DNA of 64,000 nt from Furcasterigmium furcatum (GCA_001599815.1 BCIA01000001.1:4778934-4842933); one strand, 5' to 3'; positions 11,147-23,849 are shown, counted from the stretch's first letter. Numbers and translations: made by a program. The notes: generated from the sequence alone by a model not told the origin.

Positions 11147-11796
11147 ATGAGCTACGTCGCGCGCCGTGGTCTTTCGACCCTCATCCCCCCCAAGGTAGGC
11201 AAACTCGGCGTTCCGGTTCAAATTCGTACCAGCTTTTTGGCTAACCTCAGCGAACAACAGATTGCCTCCCCCAAGGTATGCGCATGCTGCCCTCGATTCC
11301 TGCGAAGATAAACACGATGTGACTCTGCGAACGGCCGGGACCTGTAGACATTCGAGGTCGTGGACGTGCTGGAAGGATCTGCTCGGAGCGACGGAAGAAC
11401 GAACCCGCTGACACTCCGGACTCTCGCAGGCTCTCGGTGCCAACCCCAACGCCGTCAAGATGGCCAACGTCGTCAAGTTCTACGAGAGGCTTCCCCAGGG
11501 CCCTGCCCCCGAGCCCGCCGCCAAGGGCATTCTGGGTCGCTATGCCGCCAAGCACTTCAACGGCAAGAACGCCTCCGCCAAGCGTACGTTTCCCGGACAG
11601 GTCGAGGATTTCGTGTTTGCTGGGAATTCTGTTTCTGACTCGCTGTAGCCATCATCCACGCCCTGGGCTTCCTGCTCGTCATCGGCTACGCTCAGAACTA
11701 CTACTTCCACCTTCGTAAGTGCAACCCGATACCGCGACAGAGGGGAATATCAGCTAATGAGAACACGCAGGTCACCACAAGAACAACGCCCACTAA
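11147..11796 (+). CDS. ATP17: F1Fo ATP synthase subunit f (ATP17)
   Basis: Small single-pass subunit of the Fo membrane sector of mitochondrial ATP synthase. Five exons: 11147-11194, 11261-11275, 11430-11583, 11649-11714 and 11771-11796, total 102 residues. Exon 2 is a 15-nt microexon encoding IASPK. Seen: a short presequence-like N-terminus (MSYVARRGLSTLIPPK), ANVVKFYERLPQGPAPEPA, GRYAAKHFNGKNASAKP, and a C-terminal membrane span HALGFLLVIGYAQNYYFHL followed by HHKNNAH. Length and topology match the fungal family. Every exon is shorter than 160 nt, so the gene would be missed by simple ORF calling. Confidence 0.93.
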
Positions 11797-12925
11797 GGGG
11801 ACAGCTGGACGTGTAATGGCAGCTTGATTCGTTCCGCATAAGGCGTCGGACGTGTATAAGAATTAGAGGTGATTCCAAGGAACTCCTAAACCAGCAATTC
11901 CCTTTGTGCCGTACGGAAGGCCTATGATTTGCCGAGTGATGTTCCGAGTGCCGTGCTGTGTCTTGCTACGTCGCGCCAGGTCCGTCAACGCTTTGAGATT
12001 GAACGAGAGCGTGTCTTGAGGTAGGTATAAGTACGCGCGATAGCTCCCTCAATGACGAGGTCCCTTGAGAGCTGCTACTCGGATTGGCGTTCTTTCCCCG
12101 CCGTTGCAATTACTTGAACTACAAAAGTCGATGCCGAGATTCAGGATGAAAACGTCACTGACTTGAGTCAATGTGTTGATTCGGGGGCTTCTTGTTGAGC
12201 TGATGGATGACCTGGCTGACTGAACCACAAGCTGGTAGGCGGCCACGTGTTCTCAATGGGGAAGCATGTATTGCTAGTGAATCAGAGAGTGAATACATGC
12301 TACGCTTGGTTTAGCCGGTAAACTGCTGTCCTAGTTGTGCATATGGACAGGTATCGAGGGGCAGCAGAGAGTGGCTAGACTTGCTTTCGAAACCGAGGCC
12401 GCTCTCCATCCCGCGATACAGTGCTCCGGAAGGCTGACACGGCCTTACATAAGCGGCGTTCCCCAAGTTTACTGCACCCGGCGCTCCCGACCCACCTTTT
12501 CCCGCCCCGTACCTTACAACTGGGCGACCAGGCAGCCTCACGATTGGTGCTTATCCCCTGCGTGGCCCAGTGCAGCTCTGAAAATCAACGTGCGGCCGGG
12601 GTCGTCCAGCACAGCAGCCGCAAAGCTTCCTCGCAACCTCTCTTCTTTCTCCTAACCTCGTCCCTCAAAACCCACCATCTACGACCGGGTCTCGCCCTGC
12701 GCCCCCAGAAGTCGCGACGATCCCCCCCTCTTGTGTATATCCGATTGAGGAGTCGGGCGTTGCAAGCTGCAGCGCAATACACTTGCGACCCTTCCTGCCG
12801 ACACCCGCGCGACTCATTCGTCACCCGATTGATCGAGACCCGAGACTCGACCATCACGACACGCAGCCTTTCGTAACAGGCTGACGCATCACCACCTCCT
12901 CCAGCGACTCGGCCTTGCGACGACG
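11797..12925. other. Spacer upstream of the proline-rich RGG protein gene
   Basis: 1.1 kb. The first part is ATP17 3' sequence; 12480-12925 is pyrimidine-rich and probably promoter and 5' UTR of the next gene. Short ORFs on both strands here have no recognisable features. Confidence 0.45.
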
Positions 12926-15900
12926 ATGGCAACTGATGCTGACGTCGTCACTGCCGCCGATATTTCTGTCCCGACCGATGCCACACTGGTAGGTTTCATG
13001 CTGCCCAACCCATGTGGCCCTGCGCCGCCTGGGCTTTGCCGAGGCCATGCGGCCCCCTTTGCTCCCCGCCGGACGCAAGCTGATCTCTCAAAGACCATCC
13101 CTGCTGAGACCGACTCGAGCCATGGCACCCTCGACCGCGCGATCCTGAACGGCAGCCCCGGCCTCGACGAAATCGAGAACAAACACATCACGAGCGTCGA
13201 GGATCAGATCAACTCAGCAGATGTCAGTGTAAGCGGAGGTTCGGACACGGAAGCATCGAAAGGCGACAAAAGCAGAGATGGCGACAAGAGCCACCTGCGC
13301 TCTTCATCCGCCGTTAAGAAGCCCGCCACCTTCAAGGCCGTCTCGGTGAACAAAACCTTCCTGGCCGCTAAGGGAGGTCCCGCCAGCAGCCCCGCGGTCA
13401 AGACAGCCGACAAGTCTAATGCCTCGAGTCTGAGTACGACTCCGACGGGGGCATCGGCGCTGTCTGCCTCCCGTCCCAGGCTGGTGGCCAAGACCGGCGC
13501 TGCGGGCTCTGCCCCAAAATTCACTTCCGGTGTCAACGGCGCCAAAGGCGCTGCTGGTCCTGATGCAAGTGCTGTTTGGAACAAGAATCGACGTGAGTCT
13601 TACGTCCCGCGAGGCTTTACCACTGCGAGCTTCAACTAACGTTATTCAGCTGTTCCTGTGCCTGAGCCTAAGAAACTCACCGACGAGGAACTGAAGAAGT
13701 TTGGCATCCACATGGCTAGTCGCCTCGGCCCTGAAAGCTCCCAAGGTCATAACAACTGGGCAGACATTGACGATGACGATGACGATTGGGCACCTGATAC
13801 CATCACGTGGACCGACGGCACTAAAGTCACCGTACACGAGAACACGCCACCGCCTCTTGAGCCCGTACCGATCGCCGCCAGGGAGAAGCCTCGCTTGGTC
13901 GAGGACACCAGGTCTCCTGCGCCCCTTGCGTCCCTTCCGCCCCCAGGAACATCCTCTCCGTCTACGAAGCCTGCTACTCTGCCATCTGGCAAGGGTCTGA
14001 TCCTGAAAGGTGGAAGCTCGGCCGACAAGCCGGCCCTCGTGGCCAAACCCCCGGCGCCGGCTAGCCCCGCCAAGTCACCGTGGGCTAAGCTGCCTCCGAT
14101 CGACAAGGCATCGCCAGCAGGAGCAGAGCCTCTACCTTCCATACACGGCCATCTTCCGGTGCGAGACCCACGTCTCCAGAGCATTTCGCCACCCCCAGCC
14201 AGGGAAATTGCCGCCGACGACTTCAGCCGATCTACCTGGCGCGAAGGACCAGCTGCCGGTCCGAACCAGCTGTTCAACTCTCACTCTGGCCGTTACGAGC
14301 CGGTCGGTGACCGCCGCGGCTCGTTCCGCTCCGAAGCACACCTCCGCCAACCTGCAGTGCTCCAGCGTCCCTCTCAGTCGGATCATCCTGAACCATCGGC
14401 AGCTTTCCAAACACATAGGACTCAGCAGGAGGGCCCCTTTGGACGGCGCCGTGGCTCATCCAACCTTAGTGGGGGGAACTTCCCACTGCGCCCTTCCTTC
14501 GGCCCTCATGATGTTCCACCTGGTCATCGCAGAGGCTCCTTGACTGCATCCATCGAGAGCGCAAACTCACCACAACCCCGGCACATATCACCGGTCGAAC
14601 CGCAAGGCGGGCACCGATACCAGTCTAACCAGTCCTGGCAACCGCGGGCCTCGCCCTCTTTGGCACATGCCTCTCTACACCAACCAACCGCAGCTGGACC
14701 TCCCCCAGCGGAAGTTGCCCCGGAACAACCACAGTCACCCGAGGACTTCGAATTTCAGAAGCGGATCATGCACGAAAAGCGCGAGCTGGCTATGCAACGG
14801 CGTCGCGAGCAAGAGGCCCGCGAAGAAGAGGAGAAGCAGAAGCGTATCCAGGCCAAGCTTGCTGCCATGGGCCCTGCCCCTGAACGAAAGAGCGCGAAGA
14901 AGGAATCATCGCATGATGAGCCTCATGCTGTTCCCGTTCAGATTCAACAGCGTCTGTCGTCCGAGCCGGACCATGCCACGGCCGCTGCGTCTGCCGACAA
15001 CCAGACGTCGGTGGCTTCGGAGCAGGGTGATCAGCCCGGTAAACACGGCTCCGGTTCGGTGGAAGTGCCGAGTGAATCTCCCCCTTCTCAAACGAGAAAT
15101 AGGCCAGAGTCCAAGTCCATCTCCGAGCAAGCTGATGGCCTGGGCACTTCCGTGCCTGCCAACTCGAGGGCGCGTCCAGAGGCTAAGGCTCAATGGGGAC
15201 AACCCTCTGCGCCTCAGGCCGATCGATTCACTGCCTCTTGGGGCGCGTCAGGGCAACAACAACCCTCCAGCAGCGTTTGGGCGCCGAACAACTTGCGAGG
15301 CCTCGGAAACGGCACCTTCAACACTCACTTGGGTCGCGGACCTGTCTCCCCTACGTCCACAACGGCTCAGCCTGCAAGAGGACCTGCGCCCATCGCCCCG
15401 CCCAGCGCCCAGAGACTCTCGAACATTGCGGCTCAACAGGTCAGTGCTCCTGGCTCAGGACGCCCGGAACCTCTCAGGAGCAAGTGGGCCAATTCGGTCA
15501 CCGAGGGCGACAAAGTCATCCTGGAACAGAACCGAGCCCGAATGGCTGAACAGGAACGAGAGCTTGCCGATCGCGGCATGACGCTGGCCGATTCAGTGCC
15601 TGAGATCAAGGATACCTGGCGCCCGCACGCAAACACCGCGACTCTGAGGAGCAATGCCCCCGATGCTTCGGCCCGATCTGGTCCTCCGGCCGGTCCTATG
15701 AGACCAGACTACCCATCGGGACCTGCTGCGGTCTTGCCTCCGGCCTCTTCCACTCCCCAGTCGCGTTCTCGTTTCTTCCCTACCCCTACCAGAGATGTGC
15801 GACAAGAGTCCGCACCTCCTGCCGAGCCACTGAGGCCCAACTCGCCTTCACCGCCGCCCCCAGACACTGTTGGACACCCCGCCTTTGATGGCGATGCTCA

Positions 15901-16912
15901 TCATCCCCATGTATCGCTTCCCCGTCCTCAGCCTGTTGTCCGACTTCCACCCTCTGCTGCCGCCCCCTCCGCTCCTGCTGCCACACGTGGTGCGAATTTC
16001 TCCTGGTCTCACCCAGCCCCTTACAAAGATGCCACAGGCCCGGTACCTACCGGCCCTGCAGGTCATACTCGGGAGTGGCATACGCAGCCGGCTGGCCATG
16101 GCCCCATTACGGGGGCCTCGCAAGACAGCTCGCGCACCAAGGGATGGGGTGAGAAATTCCGCAACCTCTTCTCGGATCACAAGGTGCCCCCGGGCCACAA
16201 AGTGACCTCGCCCTCGCAAGCAACCTTCGTGGATGCCTCTAGCAGAAGCGTTTTCCATGACGAAGGGAGCCGGAACAATTTTGCCACCGTCTCTCTTCCC
16301 CGAACCCCGACCAAGGCTGCTGCGCCCCAACAGGTTATCATGGACTCTCAGCTCTTCTTGACGGCAGTCCACTCGGCACGCAAGGACTTCAACGACACTA
16401 CTGGCGCTTTCATGGTGAAGCCTGTGTCTGAAGAGTGCTTCGAGGCCCAGGAGATGGGATCTCTGCCCGCCGTGAACATTCCCCGGGAAGCCCCTGAAGC
16501 TGCTTGGCATCCCGCCGCGGCCCCACCGAAGGACAGGACCGCCCCCCGTCGTCTGATGAATTCCGACATCAGCTCGTCCCCGTTGCACTGGGTTCCTCAG
16601 GACATGGGATCGAACGGCTCCCCCGAGTACCGCATCAAGTTCCCGGGCATGGAGGCGATGCGTACAGTCCCTGCTCCGGCCCTGCGAACGCGTAGCAATC
16701 CTCGCCGGGCTTCCGGCAGAGGTGCCCGTGCCTCCCAAGGAGCTCGCGGTGGCAAGAACGCTGATGCCAACTCTCAGTCCGGGGATGCTCCTCCACCCAG
16801 GCCCAGCCGTGGTGGTCGGGGCAGCTATCGCAGCCGCGGCGGCGGCAGCGGCAGCGGCAGAGACGGACCTGACTGGTCTCGCCGCACATCATCTGCCCAA
16901 GCCAATCAGTAA
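12926..16912 (+). CDS. Large disordered Pro/Ser-rich protein with acidic DDDDDDW motif and C-terminal RGG repeats
   Basis: I recognise this only as a conserved fungal serine/proline-rich protein of unknown function. Exon 1 ends at 13592 and the main exon is 13650-16912; the joint reads WNKNR|PVPVPEPKKLTDEELKK. Translation is 1309 residues, or about 1269 if an in-frame 120-nt segment (12989-13108), bounded by GTAGGT and CTGAG, is also removed as an intron. Seen: a conserved-looking block NNWADIDDDDDDWAPDTITW (near residue 250), long low-complexity Pro/Ser/Gln stretches, a charged coiled-coil-like segment (KRIMHEKRELAMQRRREQEA) around residue 590, and a C-terminus rich in RGG/RGS (SRGGRGSYRSRGGG). 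RGG tails often bind RNA, so an RNA or translation role is possible but inferred. Confidence 0.75.
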
Positions 16913-18652
16913 ATACACAGCGTCAAGCAAGACCCTCAGGGGCACAAAGGCGACTTCGGGCAACATACATCGACTGCACCAATCAGTCGTAAACTTATCA
17001 AGAACATTGTGCGACAGAGTGCGCACCATGGCTGCCGTCTCCTTTACGGAGCGGCGTGTAACAATTTCTGAGCTTTTCTGCACACTATGCGGGATCTTTT
17101 ACCGTTGACTCGAGTCGGATCGGATCGGTCGAATTGCAGCAGCCAGTCGTCCAAGACTGAGACACGCAAGGATAGCCGAGCTCAGCGACAGGCAGCAAAC
17201 AATGATTTTTTCGTTTTCCATTCTGGCCTCGGACCTTTCTCAAGCAGAGCCTCCAGCGAGTCATTGGGCGCCGGCGGCGAGGGTTATTCCGAGCAGGACT
17301 CAGGCGCGATGCACGTCATGCCTCATTGAATCGGGGTTAGTTGTCTCCAGGCTGGATATGTTGAAGGGGGTGGATAGCAGGTCATGAAGCCGGGCATCCA
17401 TAACGAACGAACAGTCGCAGGGTTTACTTACGGCGTAGAGAGGCCTACGGGAATGCGACCTTTGCGGTGGCTGGCTGGCTGAGCTGAGCTGAGCTGTCAA
17501 GGCGAGACAGCCTGGAGTACCTGGTCAATGGCGAGTGCATGTGCAGCGAGGCCCAAGGCTCTCTTTGAGGTTCCTGAAATACATATTACCTTAATCGAAT
17601 GCGTGCAATCCAGGGATGATCTGCTGTGGTGTCTAGAGCAAGTGAGTGATGGCCATCCATCTTCATCGTTGTGAACATGTTTCTGTTAGAGAAGAGTCCT
17701 GGCTCACAGAGGGGCGATGGCGCCCACACCGGACGTCAGGGGCCCAGAACGGCCACGTCGGAGCAAGGGGCATTCATCGACCCAGGAGTTCATGAGAAGA
17801 CAGCTGCGGTTGCTGACAATGTCGCATCATACATTCTATTTTCCTATATGCCAGACTGTGTCTCTGGTTATGGCCATCTATGCTACCCCCCTCCCGTTCC
17901 AAATCTGCATCTTGTAAGAGCCAGTTCGTTCGCCGCTGTCTGCACTCTTCTGTGCCAGATGGGTGGTCATGGCCAAGAGATGGTTTCACACAGGCACCTC
18001 AGTGATTTGTAAATTTGTAAATTGGGCAACAGCGAGTTCATTTTATCAGCGAGTCAGAAGCAAGTCCATTGGATATCCGTATCCAGTCAGTCAGTTCCTG
18101 AACTGGCCATGTGCCTATCCGAGCTGGGCACAGTCTGGTCAAAAACTGGCAGCTTGTGATTCACGGTACACGTATGTGTAGACAACTTAAGGAAGTCACG
18201 GCAGAGTTTTACTTGCACTAAAGGCACATGCCAACACTCACCAAGCCTTCTGTGATCTTATTCTTGGCATGGCAGAGCGACTTTCCTGCAGTTACGACCT
18301 CGGACTTTCTCTGTGTCAGAGAAGCTTCTGCATATGTTGCAGAAACAGTGGCAGGCGCAGCAGAGGAAACCGTCCCTACCTACCCGTACTTGCTCCTGAT
18401 TTTAGGGAGCTCCTGCCCCCTGAACCGAAGAGATCCATGTGAATCATCGCCGTCCCTTCGCTTATGGAACAGACCCGTGGGACTATGTAAAACTTTAACC
18501 TTTCTGCTGAATTTTTATTGCTTCTCTTCTTTGCAAACCACCTCACGCAAAGCTCACATTGCACACACCTTTCTCCCCTCTCTCGTCTCACCACGAACAA
18601 ACACACAAACCTTACCCTTCACCTCGCCGTTTTCACTCTTCTGATCGACAAC
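16913..18652. other. Gene-poor spacer, 1.7 kb
   Basis: No ORF with family features on either strand. A short GAGCT-type tandem run lies near 17479-17496. The pyrimidine-rich stretch with CACACA around 18540-18640 is probably the 5' UTR of the following secreted-protein gene. Confidence 0.45.
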
Positions 18653-19321
18653 ATGAAGCTTTCTAGTCTTCTCAAGCTCACTGCCCTTGTGGCTTCTCTC
18701 AGTGCCGATGCCGCCGCCACTGTCAAGATCGACGTCGACAGTGTTGAGATCGACCAGGCTGTCAAGGCCGAGCACATCGCCGCTCTCAAGGAGCACAACA
18801 TCAACCTCAAGGATGTCGAGGTCAAGCTCTTCAAGTACACGCCGGACAGTGGCCTCACCGAGCGCGAGTTCCTCAACAGAATTCCCATCTCCTGCCATGC
18901 CGCCTGTGGCTGGTCCACCATCTGCACGGCTGATGGCTGGTTCCTCGACCTCGGCGCCAGCGGCACCAAGCTCTGGCCTACCGGCTCTGCCTGCATGATC
19001 TGGCAGGACTTCCACGGCAACTTCCCCGCCTGGGAGGACGAACAACTCAGCAACGGCATGAGGGCCATCGTCGACCAGACCGCGAAGGATGGCTGGGGCA
19101 AGACCACCCGCCGTGGCAAATGGAGGGCTCGCTGGGCCGACACATGGACTACCGCCTTCGCCAACCGTACCGACGGCATCAAGTTCGCCCTCCTCTTCGA
19201 AGAGAGTCAGTTCCTCGCCGAGGATGAGAAGGATCCCAACTGGCACGAGCTCGCCGGTGCCCAGACCGTCCGCTGGGCCCGTAACCGCGACGCCGCTGTC
19301 ATGTACCACCGCGGTTACTAA
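18653..19321 (+). CDS. Putative secreted protein of unknown family (effector-like)
   Basis: Intronless, 222 residues. Seen: N-terminal signal peptide MKLSSLLKLTALVASLSADA with a likely cut near residues 19-22; a Val/Asp/Glu-rich propeptide-like section (KIDVDSVEIDQAVKAEHIAA); then a Trp- and Gly-rich core with four cysteines (SCHAACGWSTICTADG, GSACMIWQDFHG) that could form two disulfides; no membrane span after the signal and no GPI-like tail. Tryptophan is abundant (WKARW-like basic stretch RRGKWRARWADTW). I do not recognise a family. It is flanked by the two largest gaps of the left half of the window, a setting often seen for lineage-specific secreted proteins, but an effector role is only inference. 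The start is the ATG at 18653 because the signal peptide begins there. Confidence 0.7.
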   Translation: MKLSSLLKLTALVASLSADAAATVKIDVDSVEIDQAVKAEHIAALKEHNINLKDVEVKLFKYTPDSGLTEREFLNRIPISCHAACGWSTICTADGWFLDLGASGTKLWPTGSACMIWQDFHGNFPAWEDEQLSNGMRAIVDQTAKDGWGKTTRRGKWRARWADTWTTAFANRTDGIKFALLFEESQFLAEDEKDPNWHELAGAQTVRWARNRDAAVMYHRGY

Positions 19322-20735
19322 GTCCGTCACCCGCATCTCATTCCTCGCTTCTCGACAACACACACGCACACGCAACGTCAACAACGTTTCGATGGATGGC
19401 TGAGAGAGTACGACTTCATTTGCTGGAACATGGGAGGAAAACACCTGATCCGTCCCATTCTTCACCTGGGGTCTTGATTCTCTTCCCAAGGGGTTGAGCA
19501 ATTTCTTTTCGCCATTCTCACATCCGTACGGTTGTTGTCATCAAGAGAGTGTCAGAGGGAGCGGGTGTTGTCACTCATGGATTTGGAGGAGATGGCCCTT
19601 GAGTTCTCTGCATCATGGAAACTCGTTGTTAGTCGGGCAGCTCGAATTGCTTCAAAGTCCACGGACAAATCTACAATCGGCCACAATCATGTTCCCTCTG
19701 CTTGTGATCTTGTGATGTTTCTGATGCCCTGTTTTATGTTGTCAAATCGAGGATGTGCAGGATCTTGTCGTTCCACTCTGCCTACTAGGTATCTTGCATG
19801 TTGGGTGGTGTTGCATCATACAGTTCGTTACTGGGTTCGCGGGATGTGCCTTTACAGGGAGATTAGTTTGTTACTCCTTCCAACAACCCAGCATCCCCTG
19901 TTGGCTTAGTTGGGAGGTTCTTACCTTGAGTTTGTTGATTGCTGAAGGCGGCCTCGTCCCCTTCCTCGAGTCCCGACCTGGGTTCGAACCCTGCTATCTG
20001 CCTTTTTTTTGCTCTTTTATTCGCCCTTTTTTCCCTCGCCTTCAGTCTGATTAGAGGCATAGAGAGCGAGAGCTTCTCTTCCTTTAAAGATGTAGGGTAT
20101 TGGTACAAGCATCTGAGAAGGGCCATGACTGGTTAATTAAGCACCTCGCTGTCTGAATAGCTGTTCCTTTAAACTGCTGCGGCGTGGCCTCCCGCGGGTG
20201 ATTGTGTTTTATTCGACTTTTATGGCAGTGGGAACCAAATTGTCCTCTTCCACGCTTCCATTCAAAGTGCACACCAAAGCATTCTCGAGGCAAGTATACT
20301 CCGATGCCAAGGTTTCCTAAGGGTTTGCAAGAGATTCAGAAGGCGTTGCCTATCGCGACGAATCATTCTGGAGGGTTCAAGCCTAAGAAACTCTTCGGTA
20401 TCAACATTTCTTAGCACCACCAGCCTCTGGATCAAGAATCTTGCCCTGTGAGACCTGTTCTCGTGGTGGCCCCATGAAATGTGTTGTTGAAGTGGTCAAT
20501 CTGCTGACTAAGCAACAGGAGAAAAGGGGCAGTCTCCAGCATCACCACGAGAACACATCAAGCACGGATTGGGAGACTTTGCAGCGGATGTACTCAATTC
20601 ACCGATACATACAGACTCCTAACGCCTAGTCTTCCACCCTGATCCAACCCGCCCAAACCCATACATTCATCCCACTTGATTCGTGATTACTCTTTCATGC
20701 CTCATCCGCTAATATGCCCATCCAGACTATCCCGT
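19322..20735. other. Gene-poor spacer, 1.4 kb
   Basis: No supported gene. It holds the 3' end of the secreted-protein gene and the MCM6 3' side. A B-box-like GGTTCGAACCC followed by eight T lies at 19981-20010, but it does not fold as a tRNA. Confidence 0.45.
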
Positions 20736-23668
20736 CTAGTACTCCTCCACAGCACAGTTGGGGTGCAACACGTATGTAATCTTGTCACTCGCCACCGCCG
20801 TGGAGCTGCCCTCGGCCTCGTCGCCATCCTCGCCAGGCGCCAGGCCCGACCCGCGAACGGCCATGAGGATGTTCTCCTTGACCATCTTCTTGAGCACGAG
20901 GCTCGCCACCTTCTGCTCCCGGTGGTAGTCCTCCTCGCCCTCCAGCTCGTCCTCCTGCTGCTCGAGGTACCACTCCACGAGCACGTCGCCATCGACTCCC
21001 TCGCCCGTGCCGGCCTCATCGTCGTTGATCCGCTGCACGAACTGGTTCACCATGGCGATGTACTTGTCGTATGTGATAGCCTGCTTCTTCTTCTCCGCCG
21101 GCTGCGTCGCGTCGGCGTCGCCCATAGCCGCATCGTCCTCCTCGTCATCGTCAGGCTGGCCCGTAGCCTCGCGGGCCGCGCGGCGGAGCGTCTCGCCGTC
21201 TTCGAGGGGTTGCTGCGTCTCTTCCTCGTCCGCGAACTCGACATCGTCGTGCTCCACGGAGATGATACTCTGCCGCAGCAGGTTGTAAGCCTCGATGACG
21301 AAGGTGGGCGAGATGGTCTCGACGCAGTTGGCCTTTGCGATGGCCTCGGAGAGACGGATCATACTCTCGAGCTGACGGACAGTGATGCGGTAGCTGTTGC
21401 GTCCAACGCCGCCCTGGGCGTCGTCCGCGCGGAGCTCCTTGTACTTCTCGACGATGGTCTCGCGCGCCTCGGGAGTGAATTCGGGGCGGAAGGTGCGGGC
21501 GAAGCGGATGTAGCGCTGGAGCTGCTCGGTGCTGAACTCAGGTTCGACGGCGGCATCGCGCAGCTGGTGGATGCCGACGATGTGCTCGGCGAGGTGGCGG
21601 TCGACCGACTCGATGCACTCGTCGAGGACCACGAAGAAGAGATCAAAACGCGACATGATGGGCGCGCTCATGTTGATGTTGGACCGCAGAGTCGTCTTGC
21701 GGTTGTAGCGGCCGCCGACCGGGTTGGCGGCAGCGAGGATGGAGGTACGAGCGTTGAGAGTGGCCTGGATGCCGGCCTTTGCGATGGAGATGGTCTGCTG
21801 TTCCATGGCTTCATGGATGGCGACCTGGTCGGCAATGTCCATCTTGTCAAACTCGTCAATGGCGCAGATTCCATTGTCTGCCAGCATGAGGGCACCGGCC
21901 TCGATGGTGAACTCGCCAGTTTCCTCGTCCTTGATCACCGCGGCCGTTAGACCAGCTGCCGACGAGGCCTTGCCAGAGGTGTAAACTGCTCGGGGAGCGA
22001 AGGAGCAGACATATTTGAGGAACTGAGATTTGGAGGTTGAGGGGTCGCCAACAATGCAAATGTTGATGTCGCCACGGAGCTGCATGCCTTCCGCTGTGGT
22101 CTTGTGCACACCCGACATCAATTGAAGCAGGAGACCCTTCTTGACAACTTCGTGCCCATAGACCATCGGGGCCAGTGACTGCACAAGGCGAGAGTAGATG
22201 TGTTCGCTGTGGACCATGTCACGCAGCTCCTCAATCTCGGAGGGGTTCATGGAGGTGAGCACAGCGGTCTGAGCCTCCTCAACCGACTCGTTCTCGAAGC
22301 TGTTGCCTTGGGTCAGGGAGTTGATAATATCGCTGACCTGCCCCGACGCTGACTGGCCGGGATTGGAGGTATCGGGGTGGACCATGCAAGCGAGGAAAGC
22401 CAGACGGTATGTGAGATCGCGGACACCGAGAGACTTCAGGCCGCTGATGCCTGCGCCGCCGACGTCGTTACCTCTGGGCGCATTCTTGTCATCGCGAACA
22501 GCCGTCGGCCGAAGACCGGGGAGGCCAAGCTGACTGACATCAGGGACCACGATGAGCGCACCGGTGAAAATGCACTTCTCTCCAGCCTTTGCACGGTCGA
22601 CAATCTCACCACGCAGGATGACATCCATGGTACGCGGCATGCTTCCCGTGGGGATTTCGGAGCTGTTCTCCTGGATGCGGACCTTTTGCCAATCGACAAA
22701 GGTGCTCTGTCGGATATCGAGCTGCCAGGCTAGGCGGTTCTGGCAGTTGATATTGGGACATTGTGTTGGCTCGGTGTATCTGAAGGTCTGCTCGACGTTG
22801 GGGACAACGCCCCTGCAGGCCTGGCACACAAAGGTGGCGAGTGACAGTTCGGGCCTGACTTCCGACGTTCTCGTCACCGTGCCGGAGATGGAGAGCAGCT
22901 GCCCAATGTTTTGCGCCCTCAGACTCCTGACCCTCGAGATGAGAGGCAGGTTGTAGAAGGCAATGGAGAAGAGCTTGTCCGTCTGCTGGTTGCTCGTCTT
23001 GGTGTTCATCTCGGACTGGCTTGCTGAGCCAGCATTGCTTGCTCCTGACGTCGTCATGTTGCTGGAGGTGGTGGCTTGGCGATGCTCGCGGAAGTACTGC
23101 GGCTCGTGCTTCGCGATCATGTTGTGGAGGGCGGAGGTGAGGAAGGGCAGGAAGCGGTAGTAGCCGCGCATGATGCCGTCGGCCAACTCGCCGTTCTGCC
23201 ACGCGGAGAGGTGTCTGAAGTCGACGTAGAACGTGGACAGCTGGTATGTACGCATGCCGTGAATCTGGGCGACATAGTACTTGTCGGTGGTGATGGCACT
23301 GGAAACGGGCGCGCCCGAGGCGGAAGGGTCGTCCACAAATCTGCAACAAATCGAGTCAGAGCCAGTCTTTCGGGAATCCTCCTCAAATCCGACCAGACTT
23401 ACCCCTCGATGAAGGCCTCGAAGTGCTCCTGGACCATAAGACCGATTCTGTCCTCGACCTTGGGGATGCTGGCTGCATCCTGTATCCTCGAGCTGCGAGG
23501 CACTTGGTCATCAGCGAAGCCTTCGGCCTCGTCATCGCTGGGAGCGCCCATGCTGTCTGAGGGCGGTGCTCGCGGTCTTGCGCCGGAGGAACTGGGCGCG
23601 GGGTTGAATCGCTTGGGCGTTGTGGCCCGATCGGACATGAAGTGCCCAGCGTCGCTCGAAGGAGCCAT
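20736..23668 (-). CDS. MCM6: MCM6 replicative helicase subunit
   Basis: Subunit of the hetero-hexameric MCM2-7 DNA helicase loaded at origins in G1. Exons 23668-23403 and 23340-20736 give 956 residues. Seen: disordered N-terminal extension (about 90 residues); MCM N-domain with RVRSLRAQNIGQLLSISGTV and TRTSEVRPEL, the MCM6-type form of this motif; zinc-binding CQAC...CPNINC; Walker A GDPSTSKSQ (near residue 520); Walker B AIDEFDKM (near 582); arginine finger MSRFDLFF (near 650); and an MCM6-like C-terminal winged-helix region (AITYDKYIAMVNQFVQRI, DVLVEWYLEQQ). Splice joint IEG|FVDDPSAS is in phase. The promoter carries phased CGCG cores including ACGCGT. Confidence 0.97.
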
Positions 23669-23849
23669 GGTTGCTGATTTATCGGCAATGATATTGGGGG
23701 TTGGTATTTGGGTGATGTTCCGCGACTTTTGATACCTCTGGTGGGTGGGATGAAATCGTGAGATCACGGACGGACGGTGGGCAACACTTTTCACAATGGA
23801 GCTCACTGGTCGAGTCGAGTTGCCAGGGGCTTAATGGTTTCCAGGGGTG

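Noticed and set aside
12989..13108. Reading the segment only as coding sequence
   Set aside because: Kept open as a question; the donor, branch site and acceptor are good enough that I did not accept simple read-through as certain.
19939..20010. tRNA-like B box GGTTCGAACCC followed by T8
   Set aside because: T stem has at most a few pairs, acceptor ends do not pair, and no anticodon arm of normal size fits on either strand.
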